Under the pieces are notes generated by a model. That model ran no database searches. It was given only the letters and a program-made list of their open reading frames with translations, and had not been told where the DNA came from. This document shows positions 38,001 to 44,739 of a DNA stretch of 64,000 bases, one piece after another; the first letter of the stretch is position 1; each line of letters begins with the position of its first letter. The stretch is from Archivesica marissinica (lineage: Eukaryota; Mollusca; Bivalvia; Venerida; Vesicomyidae): the NCBI GenBank assembly GCA_014843695.1, contig CM026400.1:12900067-12964066 (forward strand). Reading direction: 5' to 3'. The translations under genes and the position numbers were made by a program.

Positions 38001-41000
38001 GTTTGACTGTGTGGTTTATGCTCGGTCTGTTGATGTTTGACTGTGTTACTTATTCCTGGCCTGTAGACTGTGTGGTTAATTCTCGGTCTGTTGATGTTTG
38101 ACTGTGTGGTTTATGCTCGGTCTGTTGATGTTTGACTGTGTGGTTTATACCTGGCCTGTAGACTGTGTGATTTATTCGCGGTCTGTTGATGTTTGACTGT
38201 GTGGTTTATACTCGATCCGTTGATGTTTGACTGTGTGGTTTATTCTCGGTCTGTTGATGTTTGATTGTGTTGTTTATTCTCGGTCTGTTGATGTTTGACT
38301 GTGTGGTTTATACTCGATCCGTTGATGTTTGACTGTGTGGTTTATTCTCGGTCTGTTGATGTTTGACTGTGTGGTTTATACCTGGCCTGTAGACTGTGTG
38401 GTTTATTCTCGGTCTATTGATGTTTGACTCTGTGGTTTATTCTCGGTCTGTTGATGTTTGACTGTGTGGTTTATGCTCGGTCTGTTGATGTTTGACTGTG
38501 TTGCTTATTCCTGGCCTGTAGACTGTGTGGTTTATTCTCGGTCTGTTGATGTTTGACTGTGTGGTTTATGCTCGGTCTGTTGATGTTTGACTGTGTGGTT
38601 TATACCTGGCCTGTAGACTGTGTGGTTTATTCTCGGTCTGTTGATGTTTGACTGTGTGCTTTATACCTGGCCTGTAGACTGTGTGGTTTATTCTCGGTCT
38701 ATTGATGTTTGACTGTGTGGTTTATTCTCGGTCTGTTGATATTTGACTGTGTTGTTTATTCTCGGTCTGTTGATGTTTGATTGTGTTGTTTATTCTCGGT
38801 CTGTTGATGTTTGATTGTGTGGTTTATTCTCGGTCTGTTGATGTTTGACTGTGTGGTTTATTCTAGGTCTGTTGATGTTTGATTGTGTTGTTTATTCTCG
38901 GTCTGTAGATGTTTGACTGTGTGGTTTATTCTAGGTCTGTTGATGTTTGACTCTGTGGTTTATTCTCGGTCTGTTGATGTTTGATTGTGTTGTTTATTCT
39001 CGGTCTGTTGATGTGTGACTGTGTGGTTTATACCTGGCCTGTAGACTGTGTGATTTATTCTCGGTCTGTTGATGTTTGACTGTGTGGTTTATACTCGATC
39101 CGTTGATGTTTGACTGTGTGGTTTATTCTCGGTCTGTTGATGTTTGATTGTGTTGTTTATTCTCGGTCTGTTGATGTTTGACTGTGTGGTTTATACTCGA
39201 TCCGTTGATGTTTGACTGTGTGGTTTATTCTCGGTCTGTTGATGTTTGACTGTGTTGCTTATTCCTGGCCTGTAGACTGTGTGGTTTATTCTCGGTATGT
39301 TGATGTTTGACTGTGTGGTTTATACCTGGCCTGTAGACTGTGTGGTTTATTCTCGGTCTATTGATGTTTGACTGTGTGGTTTATTCTCTGTCTGTTGATG
39401 TTTGACTGTGTTGTTTATTCTCGGTCTGTTGATGTTTGATTGTGTTGTTTATTCTCGGTCTGTTGATGTTTGACTGTGTGGTTTATTCTCGGTCTGTTGA
39501 TGTTTGACTGTGTGGTTTATTCTCGGTCTGTTGATGTTTGACTGTGTGGTTTATTCTCGGTCTGTTGATGTTTGATAGTGTTGTTTATTCTCGGTCTGTT
39601 GATGTTTGATTGTGTTGTTTATTCTCGGTCTGTTGATGTTTGACTGTGTGGTTTATTCTCGGTCTGTTGATGTTTGACTGTGTGGTTTATACTCGATCCG
39701 TTGATGTTTGACTGTGTGGTTTATTCTCGGTCTGTTGATGTTTGATTGTGTTGTTTATTCTCGGTCTGTTGATGTTTGACTGTGTGGTTTATACTCAATC
39801 CGTTGATGTTTGACTGTGTGGTTTATTCTCGGTCTGTTGATGTTTGACTGTGTTGCTTATTCCTGGCCTGTAGACTGTGTGGTTTATTCTCGGTCTGTTG
39901 ATGTTTGAGTGTGTGGTTTATGCTCGGTCTGTTGATGTTTGACTGTGTGGTTTATACCTGGCCTGTAGACTGTGTGGTTTATTCTCGGTCTGTTGATGTT
40001 TGACTGTGTGGTTTATACCTGGCCTGTATACTGTGTGGTTTATTCTCGGTCTATTGATGTTTGACTCTGTGCTTTATTCTCGGTCTGTTGATGTTTGACT
40101 GTGTGGTTTATGCTCGGTCTGTTGATGTTTGACTGTGTTGCTTATTCCTGGCCTGTAGACTGTGTGGTTTATTCTCGGTCTGTTGATGTTTGACTGTGTG
40201 GTTTATGCTCGGTCTGTTGATGTTTGACTGTGTGGTTTATACCTGGCCTGTAGACTGTGTGGTTTATTCTCGGTCTGTTGATGTTTGACTGTGTGGTTTA
40301 TACCTGACCTGTAGACTGTGTGGTTTATTCTCGGTCTATTGATGTTTGACTGTGTGGTTTATTATCGGTCTGTTCATGTTTGACTGTGTTGTTTATTCTC
40401 GGTCTGTTGATGTTTGATTGTGTTGTTTATTCTCGGTCTGTTGATGTTTGACTGTGTGGTTTATTATCGGTCTGTTGATGTTTGACTGTGTGGTTTATTC
40501 TCGGTCTGTTGATGTTTGATTGTGTTGTTTATTCTCGGTCTGTAGATGTTTGACTGTGTGGTTTATTCTAGGTCTGTTGATGTTTGACTGTGTGGTTTAT
40601 TCTCGGTCTGTTGATGTTTGATTGTGTTGTTTATTCTCGGTCTGTTGATGTTTGACTGTGTTGTTTATTCTCGGTCTGTTGATGTTTGACTGTTTGGTTT
40701 ATTCTCGGTCTGTTGATGTTTGATTGTGTGGTTTATTCTCGGTCTGTTGATGTTTGATTGTGTTGTTTATTCTCGGTCTGTTGATGTTTGACTGTGTGGT
40801 TTATTCTCGGTCTGTTGATGTTTGACTGTGTGGTTTATACTCGATCCGTTGATGTTTGACTGTGTGGTTTATTCTCGGTCTGTTGATGTTTGACTGTGTG
40901 GTTTATACTCGATCCGTTGATGTTTGACTGTGTGGTTTATTCTCGGTCTGTTGATGTTTGATTGTGTTGTTTATTCTCGGTCTGTTGATGTTTGACTGTG

Positions 41001-42984
41001 TGGTTTATACTCGATCCGTTGATGTTTGACTGTGTGGTTTATTCTCGGTCTGTTGATGTTTGACTGTGTTGCTTATTCCTGGCCTGTAGACTGTGTGGTT
41101 TATTCTCGGTCTGTTGATGTTTGAGTGTGTGGTTTATGCTCGGTCTGTTGATGTTTGACTGTGTGGTTTATACCTGGCCTGTAGACTGTGTGGTTTATTC
41201 TCTGTCTGTTGATGTTTGACTGTGTGGTTTATACCTGGCCTGCAGACTGTGTGGTTTATTCTCGGTCTATTGATGGTTGACTGTGTGGTTTATTCTCGGT
41301 CTGTTGATGTTTGACTGTGTGGTTTATGCTCGGTCTGTTGATGTTTGACTGTGTTGCTTATTCCTGGCCTGTAGACGGTGTGGTTTATTCTCGGTCTGTT
41401 GATGTTTGACTGTGTGGTTTATGCTCGGTCTGTTGATGTTTGACTGTGTGGTTGATACCTGGCCTGTAGACTGTGTGGTTTATTCTCGGTCTGTTGATGT
41501 TTGACTGTGTGGTTTATACCTGTCCTGTAGACTGTGTGGTTTATTCTCGGTCTATTGATGTTTGACTGTGTGGTTTATTCTCGGTCTGTTGATGTTTGAC
41601 TGTGTTGTTTATTCTCGGTCTGTTGATGTTTGATTGTGTTGTTTATTCTCGGTCTGTTGATGTTTGACTGTGTGGTTTATTCTCGGTCTGTTGATGTTTG
41701 ATTGTGTTGTTTATTCTCGGTCTGTAGATGTTTGACTGTGTGGTTTATTCTCGGTCTGTTGATATTTGACTGTGTGGTTTATTCTCGGTCTGTTGATGTT
41801 TGATTGTGTGGTTTATACCTGGCCTGTAGACTGTGTGGTTTATTCTCGGTCTGTTGATGTTTGATTGTGTGGTTTATACCTGGCCTGTAGACTGTGTGGT
41901 TTATTCTCGGTCTGTTGATGTTTGACTGTGTGGTTTATGCTCGGTCTGTTGATGTTTGACTGTGTTGCTTATTCCTGGCCTGTAGACTGTGTGGTTTATT
42001 CTCGGTCTGTTGATGTTTGACTGTGTGGTTTATGCTCGGTCTGTTGATGTTTGACTGTGTGGTTTATACCTGGCCTGTAGACTGTGTGGTTTATTCTCGG
42101 TCTGTTGATGTTTGACTGTGTGGTTTATACCTGGCCTGTAGACTGTGTGGTTTATTCTCGGTCTATTGATGTTTGACTGTGTGGTTTATTCTCGGTCTGT
42201 TGATGTTTGACTGTGTTGTTTATTCTCGGTCTGTTGATGTTTGATTGTGTTGTTTATTCTCGGTCTGTTGATGTTTGACTGTGTGGTTTATTCTCGGTCT
42301 GTTGATGTTTGACTGTGTGGTTTATTCTCGGTCTGTTGATGTTTGATTGTGTTGTTATTCTCGGTCTGTTGATGTTTGACTGGTTGTTTATTCTCGGTCT
42401 GTTGATGTTTGACTGTGTGGTTTATTCTCGGTCTGTTGATGTTTGATTGTGTGGTTTATTCTCGGTCTGTTGATGTTTGACTGTGTGGTTTATTCTCGGT
42501 CTGTTGATGTTTGATTGTGTGGTTTATTCTCGGTCTGTTGATGTTTGATTGTGTTGTTTATTCTCGGTCTGTTGATGTTTGACTGTGTGGTTTATTCTCG
42601 GTCTGTTGATGTTTGACTGTGTGGTTTATACTCGATCCGTTGATGTTTGACTGTGTGGTTTATTCTCGGTATGTTGATGTTTAATTGTGTTGTTTATTCT
42701 CGGTCTGTTGATGTTTGACTGTGTGGTTTATACTCGATCCGTTGATGTTTGACTGTGTGGTTTATTCTCGGTCTGTTGATGTTTGACTGTGTTGTTTCTC
42801 GGTCTGTTGATGTTTGGTCTTTGTCTGTTTGGTTCTAACTGAAATTGTTTGTACATTTCTCGGATTCTACATTGTACTTGCCGTTAAACATAACTTCGTA
42901 AGACGTACCAGCGTAGATCGCTCTAGATGATAATCCAAGAGAAATGTAACACAGAACACATATATTTAAAAATTTCCAGATCAT
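6744..42984 (-). CDS. secreted multi-sushi (CCP) protein with Thr-rich tail, 7 exons
   Basis: Gene reconstructed from seven exons: 42984-42909, 20792-20574, 19357-19169, 18528-18337, 11699-11493, 8893-8630 and 7721-6744. Every intron is phase 1, the usual arrangement for CCP modules, and each reading frame joins to the next without a stop. The product begins with a signal peptide of about 22-25 residues and continues with five CCP modules, each with four cysteines and a Trp between the third and fourth, to about residue 382. It ends in a Thr/Pro/Lys-rich region of 18-residue repeats and a short basic end (RRLRVDKI). No transmembrane segment is seen, so it is predicted to be secreted. CCP modules bind proteins in complement-like and adhesion systems, but the partner here cannot be told. 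Exon 7 has two frame breaks in its repeats. Intron 1 is 22 kb, and a scaffold gap in intron 5 could hide an exon. Confidence 0.7.
7791..7978. mobile_element. 188-bp MITE with perfect 27-bp TIRs
   Basis: The two ends are perfect inverted repeats of 27 bp, beginning tactgtgctttcaaagtaaa at 7791 and ending in its complement at 7978. The terminal TA could be the target duplication, as in Tc1/mariner-like elements. A second inner inverted pair (ataggtaag / cttacctat) is present. No coding capacity. A left-truncated copy is at 13556-13697. It lies in intron 6 of the sushi gene, about 70 bases before the exon 7 acceptor. Confidence 0.85.
7979..8340. other. intron 6, unique part
   Basis: Intronic sequence of the sushi gene with no recognised exon. 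At 8318-8338 it carries one stray copy of the 19-bp unit (cctccatccccatcata) of the array at 8945, just before a SINE. Confidence 0.5.
8341..8560 (+). mobile_element. tRNA-derived SINE, family B
   Basis: The head tggcgtccgtggtccagtgg with B box gggttcgatac is followed by the family body: cacgtatgtagtgtcattg, a hairpin gtccccgcaaggggtttaac, and a (catac)n tail. Other copies are at 13796-14024, 46293-46578 and 49813-50015, all in plus orientation, and a decayed minus copy is near 61624-61680. It is in intron 6 of the sushi gene, antisense to it. Confidence 0.88.
8630..8893 (-). CDS. sushi gene exon 6: CCP module 5
   Basis: 264 bases, phase 1 at both ends. Donor cgaa|gtaagt; acceptor ataatag at 8894 with a weak pyrimidine tract. 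The translation contains YIDCVIPNIYDD, then LRVCTDGVM, TVCTNGKWKPHIPPC: four cysteines and the GKW tryptophan in CCP order. The module is longer than usual (about 75 residues between first and last Cys), mostly between Cys1 and Cys2. It is joined to exon 7 through an Asn codon. Confidence 0.72.
8945..10315. repeat. 19-bp minisatellite, broken by scaffold gap
   Basis: Array of cctccatccccatcataca (19 bp, with some 18-bp cctccatcccatcataca copies) on both sides of a run of N. It begins about 50 bases upstream of the exon 6 acceptor of the sushi gene, in intron 5. Open frames through it, including those crossing the N run, are artefacts. Confidence 0.95.
9117..10116. other. assembly gap, exactly 1000 N
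   Basis: Exactly 1000 N within a 19-bp tandem array. The round number suggests a placeholder of unknown true length. Its position in intron 5 of the sushi gene means the array is longer or shorter than shown and that an extra CCP exon could be missing. Confidence 0.98.
10316..10681. other. intron 5 spacer with SINE E tail fragment
   Basis: Intronic spacer. At about 10600-10630 it has a minus-oriented piece matching the tail of SINE family E (gtttaaagtcgtactgtcc, then acttaggtcat). A lone B-box-like ggttcaaatcc is at about 10429. No exon seen. Confidence 0.45.
10682..10805 (+). mobile_element. SINE family E head fragment
   Basis: Shares ggtcgttgacttcaaat, the B box ggttcgaatct and the following tcgaatttatttca and atccagct with the full minus-strand copy at 17965-18290. 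It stops where the poly-G array starts, so the array has replaced or grown from the body. Confidence 0.6.
10806..11455. repeat. poly-G minisatellite, about 37 bp
   Basis: About 17 copies of aatacatcatcactatgatc followed by aatatatt and a run of 6 to 13 G. Unit length varies mainly through the G run. The G strand is the plus strand, and the sushi gene reads the C strand. It ends about 40 bases inside intron 5 from the exon 5 donor. Confidence 0.95.
11493..11699 (-). CDS. sushi gene exon 5: CCP module 4
   Basis: 207 bases, phase 1-1. The acceptor is tattgttgcag with a good pyrimidine tract; the donor is aggg|gtaaat. The four CCP cysteines are visible: VRCKISSD, VVQSCKGN, VRCVNGRWRP, QLMYCPKQ, with the Trp in GRW. 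It splices in frame to exon 6 through a Gly/Ala-type split codon. A 15-base stretch of the exon end recurs in the intron just past the donor. Confidence 0.78.
11731..12022 (-). mobile_element. SINE family A, 30 bases before a splice acceptor
   Basis: Reverse-oriented full copy of the family A SINE with a perfect 11-bp target duplication, ctgtatgtatt, at 11720-11730 and 12023-12033. Orientation matches the sushi gene. Its 3' end lies only about 30 bases upstream of the exon 5 acceptor, so the insertion fell in or next to the branch-point region. Confidence 0.9.
12129..12359 (+). mobile_element. SINE family C, plus copy of inverted pair
   Basis: tRNA-like head (gtcgtgatagcgcagtgg, B box gagttcgagcccc), a body with ctcgtggcgatggattccat, and the family tail attaatataagttg ... 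ttcgcaatcgagctaaaata. Flanked by a perfect 12-bp target duplication, tatcttgcacta, at 12117-12128 and 12360-12371. Confidence 0.88.
12501..12704 (-). mobile_element. SINE family C, minus copy of inverted pair
   Basis: Same family as 12129-12359 in reverse, tail to tail with it. It has its own perfect 13-bp target duplication, ttcaccaggctta, at 12488-12500 and 12705-12717, so it inserted independently. It lacks about 33 bases of the head including the A box, which should make it transcriptionally dead. Confidence 0.88.
12718..13044. other. intron 4 spacer with small palindromic element
   Basis: Contains a short inverted-repeat unit: gatataagcc at 12885-12894 pairs with ggcttatatc at 12974-12983, with an inner palindrome ccaatatgtaaaatattgg at 12904-12922. 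This could be a very small MITE. No exon seen. Confidence 0.45.
13045..13286. mobile_element. piggyBac-like MITE with TTAA ends
   Basis: The ends ttaaccctttcaacacca (13045) and tggtgttgaatgggttaa (ending 13286) are inverted copies. With TTAA taken as the target duplication, the element starts CCC and ends GGG, as piggyBac elements do. It contains a strong central hairpin built on gatccagatgagcc / ctcatcaggatc. No coding sequence. Relatives are at 58735-58955 and 27002-27075. Confidence 0.8.
13376..13552 (+). mobile_element. SINE family A, 3'-truncated
   Basis: Begins gacggatctgtagtcctgtgg, has the B box ggttcgatccc and the gtgcacgtaaaagaaccag core, then stops at gaatgggtc where a fragment of the TIR element begins. 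Confidence 0.85.
13556..13697. mobile_element. truncated copy of the 27-bp-TIR MITE
   Basis: From cactattgcattataggtaa to ctttgaaagtacagta it matches the right three quarters of the MITE at 7791-7978. The left terminus is missing and joined directly to a truncated SINE, so both were cut at one junction, probably a single deletion. Confidence 0.8.
13796..14024 (+). mobile_element. SINE family B copy
   Basis: Full copy: tggcgtccgtggtcccgtgg, gggttcgatac, the aggtccccgcaaggggtttg hairpin, and a tail of eight or so catac units. It differs from the 8341 copy at few positions, so the family was active fairly recently. Confidence 0.88.
14031..14252. other. intron 4 spacer
   Basis: Ordinary AT-rich intronic sequence; no exon, RNA or element recognised. 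Confidence 0.5.
14253..14488 (+). mobile_element. SINE family C, full copy
   Basis: The head gcccgaatagcgcagtgg, ttagcgcgctcgcttctcac, with B box gggttcgatcctc, is a convincing tRNA-like sequence. A body with tggtttcctcccacacaaat follows, then the shared tail attaatataagttgttagaac and ttgtaaaataaata. Confidence 0.85.
14525..15848. repeat. 43-bp minisatellite
   Basis: About 31 copies of a 43-bp unit (gtcaattgttacaacggagg, then aagctacaacagatgtcctc agc). As 43 is not a multiple of three and the plus strand of the unit lacks stops, all three plus frames stay open for about 1.3 kb with a 43-residue period. This is a mechanical effect of the satellite, not coding evidence. It lies in intron 4 of the sushi gene. 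Confidence 0.96.
15995..17702. repeat. 31-bp minisatellite inside a split SINE
   Basis: About 55 copies of ggtaacactaccttaaatac followed by ggacatagcgc (31 bp). The array sits between a SINE family E head piece (15971-15994, ggttaaggtcgttgatttca) and body (17725-17945). A diverged relative of the same unit is at 18600-18815, on the other side of exon 4. Confidence 0.95.
17725..17945 (+). mobile_element. SINE family E body, split by minisatellite
   Basis: Matches the family E body: atgttcgcatcccattgg, ccagctggcttgtggaagat, cggtggtgctatctgggtgc, agccggagagtcgccgtaat. The matching head is 1.7 kb to the left, beyond the 31-bp array. Confidence 0.7.
17965..18290 (-). mobile_element. SINE family E, complete minus copy
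   Basis: Minus-strand reading: tRNA-like head (ggttacggtcgttgacatca, B box aggttcgaatccc), then gctatccagctggcttgcgg, ggtcggtagccctacccgg, a tail ending gtatgacctaagctg. A segment of about 50 bases containing cacggagggacaactggggt occurs twice in tandem (compare 18043-18070 and 18087-18125). It lies 46 bases inside intron 4, next to the exon 4 donor, and tail to tail with the plus copy at 17725. Confidence 0.8.
18337..18528 (-). CDS. sushi gene exon 4: CCP module 3
   Basis: 192 bases, phase 1-1. The acceptor gtttatggtttgtag follows a clear pyrimidine-rich tract; the donor is acaag|gtaagc, near perfect. Translation: EIPVVSDVSNLCNDINITNG, then YDVTCNVGFRLRN, HRCRHGEWIGDVPTCIQ. Four Cys, a conserved Trp and the CNVGF-type motif make this the clearest CCP module. 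NIT is a potential N-glycosylation site. The intron sequence just upstream happens to read as a hydrophobic leader with a Met, but the acceptor and phase favour an internal exon. Confidence 0.85.
18600..18815. repeat. diverged 40-45-bp repeat, relative of the 31-bp array
   Basis: Four to five diverged copies of a unit like catacgactggcatagcgcc, gtaacaataccttacatatg. It shares ggcatag, gccgtaaca and ccttacata with the 31-bp unit of 15995-17702 (ggacatagcgcggtaacact). It lies about 70 bases upstream of the exon 4 acceptor. Confidence 0.65.
18816..19168. other. intron 3, unique part
   Basis: AT-rich intronic sequence between exons 3 and 4 of the sushi gene. No element or exon recognised. Confidence 0.5.
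19169..19357 (-). CDS. sushi gene exon 3: CCP module 2
   Basis: 189 bases, phase 1-1. The acceptor is actttcag; the donor is tactg|gtgataag. Translation KKRCRAPPLVEYATASERIT, then TVTYTCDADKMATGNSTIVC, EDGTWATTNFTC: four Cys and the GTW tryptophan. The first bases complete a Val codon with the last base of exon 2. NST and NFT are potential N-glycosylation sites. A TGA follows six codons past the last Cys if the donor is not used, but the matched phases argue that it is. Confidence 0.82.
19548..20572. repeat. 50-bp minisatellite seeded at the exon 2 donor
   Basis: About 20 copies of a 50-bp unit (tcatagaccatgttcctcca, ctatacgtgttaccgtaacg, ctgcggtaga). On the minus strand each unit contains tctaccg, nine bases, then ggtaacacg. 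The end of exon 2 and its donor have the same layout, tctaccg, nine bases, ggtaacacg, with the real splice at 20574. The array therefore begins at the splice site, and each unit carries a decoy donor. Confidence 0.95.
20574..20792 (-). CDS. sushi gene exon 2: CCP module 1
   Basis: 219 bases, phase 1-1. The acceptor is caatcttattgtag; the donor is tgcaaag|gtaaca. Translation KCRIPRGAKYRRSVYRP, then VAICKSDIYHD, SKCIRGRWVPALPRCK: four Cys and the GRW tryptophan. The open frame extends upstream into a hydrophobic stretch, but there is no ATG before the in-frame stop, so this is an internal exon. The phase fits the signal-peptide exon at 42984-42909 (Ala split codon). Confidence 0.83.
21027..22092. 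repeat. 53-bp minisatellite
   Basis: About 20 copies of tcaatattactcaactaact, ccaacaccaccattgatcaa, gaaacttccaacc (53 bp), highly uniform apart from tt/cc and ct/gt variants. A decayed single unit recurs at 27121-27155, beyond the LINE, so LINE and MITE fragment seem to lie in or beside the old edge of this array. It is in intron 1 of the sushi gene. Confidence 0.95.
22093..22883. other. AT-rich intron sequence before the LINE
   Basis: Intron 1 sequence; contains a small hairpin (tgctacttcacatgtagca at 22199-22217). Part of it may be the 5' end of the LINE, but I see no ORF1-like frame, so the LINE start cannot be fixed. Confidence 0.45.
22884..23264 (+). pseudogene. LINE ORF2 part 1: endonuclease N-terminus
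   Basis: 126 codons starting MNMYQTTIFTYNVNGLATRK. It contains the exonuclease-endonuclease-phosphatase motifs YNVNGL and LLQEVHC (catalytic Glu) and INIYGPN. The frame is lost after MMFFSK at a run of seven T. The next segment continues the same domain in the other frame, so this is one disrupted gene. The homopolymer suggests either a sequencing slip or a recent mutation. Confidence 0.88.
23272..25629 (+). pseudogene. LINE ORF2 part 2: endonuclease C-terminus and reverse transcriptase
   Basis: 785 codons. The endonuclease finishes with TGGDLNVPLDP and KSDHSIVFVE. The reverse transcriptase has KSPGSDGINVEFYK, LLPKPGKDLSLLSNWRPIS, DFEKAFDSLSHKF (first catalytic Asp), RQGCPLSPYIFILA and MFADDATII (the FADD active site). 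Order and motifs fit the L1/Tx1 group. All catalytic residues I can check are present. The frame ends at TGA after GGWLLF, and the same frame resumes immediately after it, so the stop is a nonsense mutation and not the natural end. Confidence 0.92.
25654..26625 (+). pseudogene. LINE ORF2 part 3: C-terminal region
   Basis: 323 codons in the same frame as the preceding segment, with no other stop between them. It contains a Cys/His cluster, LCDFCSMEIESIDHLCWNC, of the type found near the C-terminus of L1/Tx1 elements, followed by RSQCFWNELFKWM. It ends naturally at KDWSNFIQYI and a TAA. Confidence 0.88.
26931..27150. other. junction region: direct repeat, MITE piece, old array unit
   Basis: A 26-base sequence beginning atattcagcatgaactcaac occurs twice (about 26936 and 26979). 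A piggyBac-like MITE end follows (27002-27075: ggctctatgctgtttgcaaa ... gggttaa), then a single decayed unit of the 53-bp array (27121-27155). Confidence 0.55.
27002..27075. mobile_element. right-end fragment of the TTAA MITE family
   Basis: Matches the last 70-80 bases of the element at 58735-58955 (gtctgatc, ggctctatgctgtttgcaaa, then a diverged end with ttaa at 27072-27075). The left part is absent. Confidence 0.65.
27151..42815. repeat. 15.6-kb compound minisatellite, 34/27-bp units
   Basis: First block to about 28090: 34-bp unit tgtgtggtctatacttggcc, tgtagatatctgat. Second block: 34-bp unit tgtgtggtttattctcggtc, tgttgatgtttgac, mixed with a 27-bp unit tgtgtggtttatacctggcc, tgtagac. The 27-bp unit looks like a hybrid of the two. 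Rare variants recur at long spacing (accaggcctgtagac at 29911 and 31154; repeated gagtgtgtggtttatgctcg blocks), showing higher-order segments of about 1.2 kb. Some 470 units in all. It fills most of intron 1 of the sushi gene and ends about 95 bases before exon 1. Actual length in the genome is uncertain. Confidence 0.97.
42909..42984 (-). CDS. sushi gene exon 1: signal peptide
   Basis: 76 bases from ATG (42984-42982) to a donor gctg|gtacgt. Translation MIWKFLNICVLCYISLGLSS followed by RAIYA: a charged start, a hydrophobic core and small residues near a likely cleavage site. It ends in phase 1, and its final G plus the CA of exon 2 gives Ala, leading into KCRIPR of CCP module 1. If the donor is ignored the frame closes after 48 codons. 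The link to exon 2 across 22 kb rests on phase, strand and the need for a secretion signal, so it is an inference. Confidence 0.6.
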
Positions 42985-43261
42985 GTTTCATAGCTCTGTG
43001 AACACTCAAACAATGCGAGTTAGAAGATATGCTGTAGGCATGTTGTTAGCGGATATGGTCCTTAATTCGTGCACTTGAACTTGACATAAACAAAGTTAAC
43101 ACTGTAGCCATTGATGACGTAAAGTACGGTAAGTTTGTGTTGCATTATATCCTACCACTTGCCTTATGGCAGTGTAACAAACTGTCTTTATTGTAAATTC
43201 ATGGTTACAACGTAATATGAAGAGCTGCAACTCGCCATCTATTTCTGTCAAGGCTAATTGT
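42985..43261 (-). promoter_or_regulatory. probable 5' UTR and proximal promoter of the sushi gene
   Basis: Non-repetitive sequence directly upstream of the signal-peptide exon, bounded by a long polypyrimidine tract. No TATA box or initiator that I would defend. The assignment follows from position only. Confidence 0.35.
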
Positions 43262-43690
43262 TTCTCCCTCACCACCCTCGCTCTATCCGTCCTCTCCATT
43301 CTCATACTATCGCTCTCCGTCCTCTCCCTCCCCGCTCCCCCCTGATGCCTCCTCCTCTCCTCCTCCTCCTCTCCTCCTCCTCCTCTCCTCTTCTCCTCCT
43401 ATCCTCCTCTTCTCTCTCCTCTCCTCTCCACATCTCGCTCTCCTCTTCTCCTCTCCTCTTCGCCTCTCCTCCTCCTCTCCCCTTCTCCTCTCCTCCTCCT
43501 CTCATCTTCTCTCCTCCTCCCCTCCTATTCTCATCTACTCTCCTTTCATCCTCCTCTCCTTCTCCTCTCATCCTCTCTTCTCCTCTCCTCCTGCTCCTCC
43601 GCTCCTCTTCTTCTCTCTTCTCTCCTCTGCTCTTGTCTTCTACGCCCCTTCAAATATCTCCAATTCCGCTCTCTCCCTCCCCGCGTTCTC
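43262..43690. repeat. polypyrimidine tract, (TCC)n-like
   Basis: About 430 bases almost entirely C and T on the plus strand (ctcctcctctcctcctcctc and variants), so polypurine on the minus strand. The frames through it (Ser/Pro/Leu-rich on plus, Glu/Arg/Gly-rich on minus) are low complexity. It lies about 280 bases upstream of the sushi gene start codon, between the two divergent genes. Confidence 0.93.
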
Positions 43691-44366
43691 CTTGTACACC
43701 TCTCGCTCTACGCCCTATCTCTGGGTATTATCAACACATCACTAAGGGCATAAACCTGTAACATAACAGGATGTAACCTGATTCTAGTTCAAGATCGAAA
43801 AAAAAAACACTTATTAATTAAGTGGATTTAAATGGAATCCCGCAATGTTTTCCAAGAAATGTGTTAGTTTGTAATGTATCCACTAGGTCACATACATCCA
43901 GAGTATGTACAGCTGTTGGTTCCAAGTTTTACTTGCATAAAGATTCAGTGTGGGAGCAATATTGCTGTTAGTGCAGACACGGACTGATGGACGTACGTTT
44001 CACCAGTTTCGGTATTATTACCTGGTATTATTGGGTATGTTATTAAGTTATTATTGGGTATGTTATTAAGTTATTATTGGGTATGTTATTAAGTTATTAA
44101 TTTCGTTATTATTGTTGATGTGCGTTTTACAGCTCGCCAACACATTTATTTTATGTGATACCAACATAACTAAAGTATTCGGTTTCACATCCAATTTACA
44201 ATCAAATTAAAGCTATTGTATATATGGAATCAATAAAACTATACACATACTTGTACGACAGGAGTGTACACCCAATGGGCAGATCCTATATGTGACAACA
44301 CTTACCAGCAAGCAATGGTAAACAGTGGTGCATGTCATGTAGACCGATGTGCGCTTGTTGTGCATA
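43691..44366. other. intergenic spacer with 23-bp triplet repeat
   Basis: Mostly unique intergenic sequence. Three copies of a 23-bp unit (aagttattattgggtatgtt att) occur at about 44030-44103. No gene seen. Confidence 0.55.
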
Positions 44367-44735
44367 CCCGTACCTGAACGAACACGTAGCCAGACATGCT
44401 CGTACATGAACGAACACGTAGCCGGACAAGCATGCTCGTACCTGAACGAACACGTAGTCGGATATACCCGTACCTGAACGAACACGTAGCCAGACATGCC
44501 GGTACCTGAACGAACACGTAGCCAGACATGCCCGTACCTGAACGAACACGTAGCCGGACATGCCCGTACCTGAACGAACACGTAGCCGGACATGCTCGTA
44601 CATGAACGAACACGTAGCCGGACATGCCCGTACCTGAATGAACACGTAGCCGGACATGCCCGTACCTGAATGAACACGTAGCCGGACATGCCCGTACCTA
44701 AATGAACACGTAGCCGGACATGCCCGTATTTGAAC
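44367..44735. repeat. 32-bp minisatellite
   Basis: About 11 copies of tgaacgaacacgtagccgga, catgcccgtacc (32 bp). Contains cacgta in each unit. Open minus frames through it are repeat translations. Confidence 0.93.
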
Positions 44736-44739
44736 TTTG

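Noticed and set aside
43096..43305. 69-codon minus-strand frame upstream of the sushi gene
   Set aside because: No domain, no splice sites matching the gene's phase, and its start lies in the polypyrimidine tract.
43258..43761. Ser/Pro/Leu-rich frame of 167 codons
   Set aside because: Low-complexity polypyrimidine tract, no coding signature.
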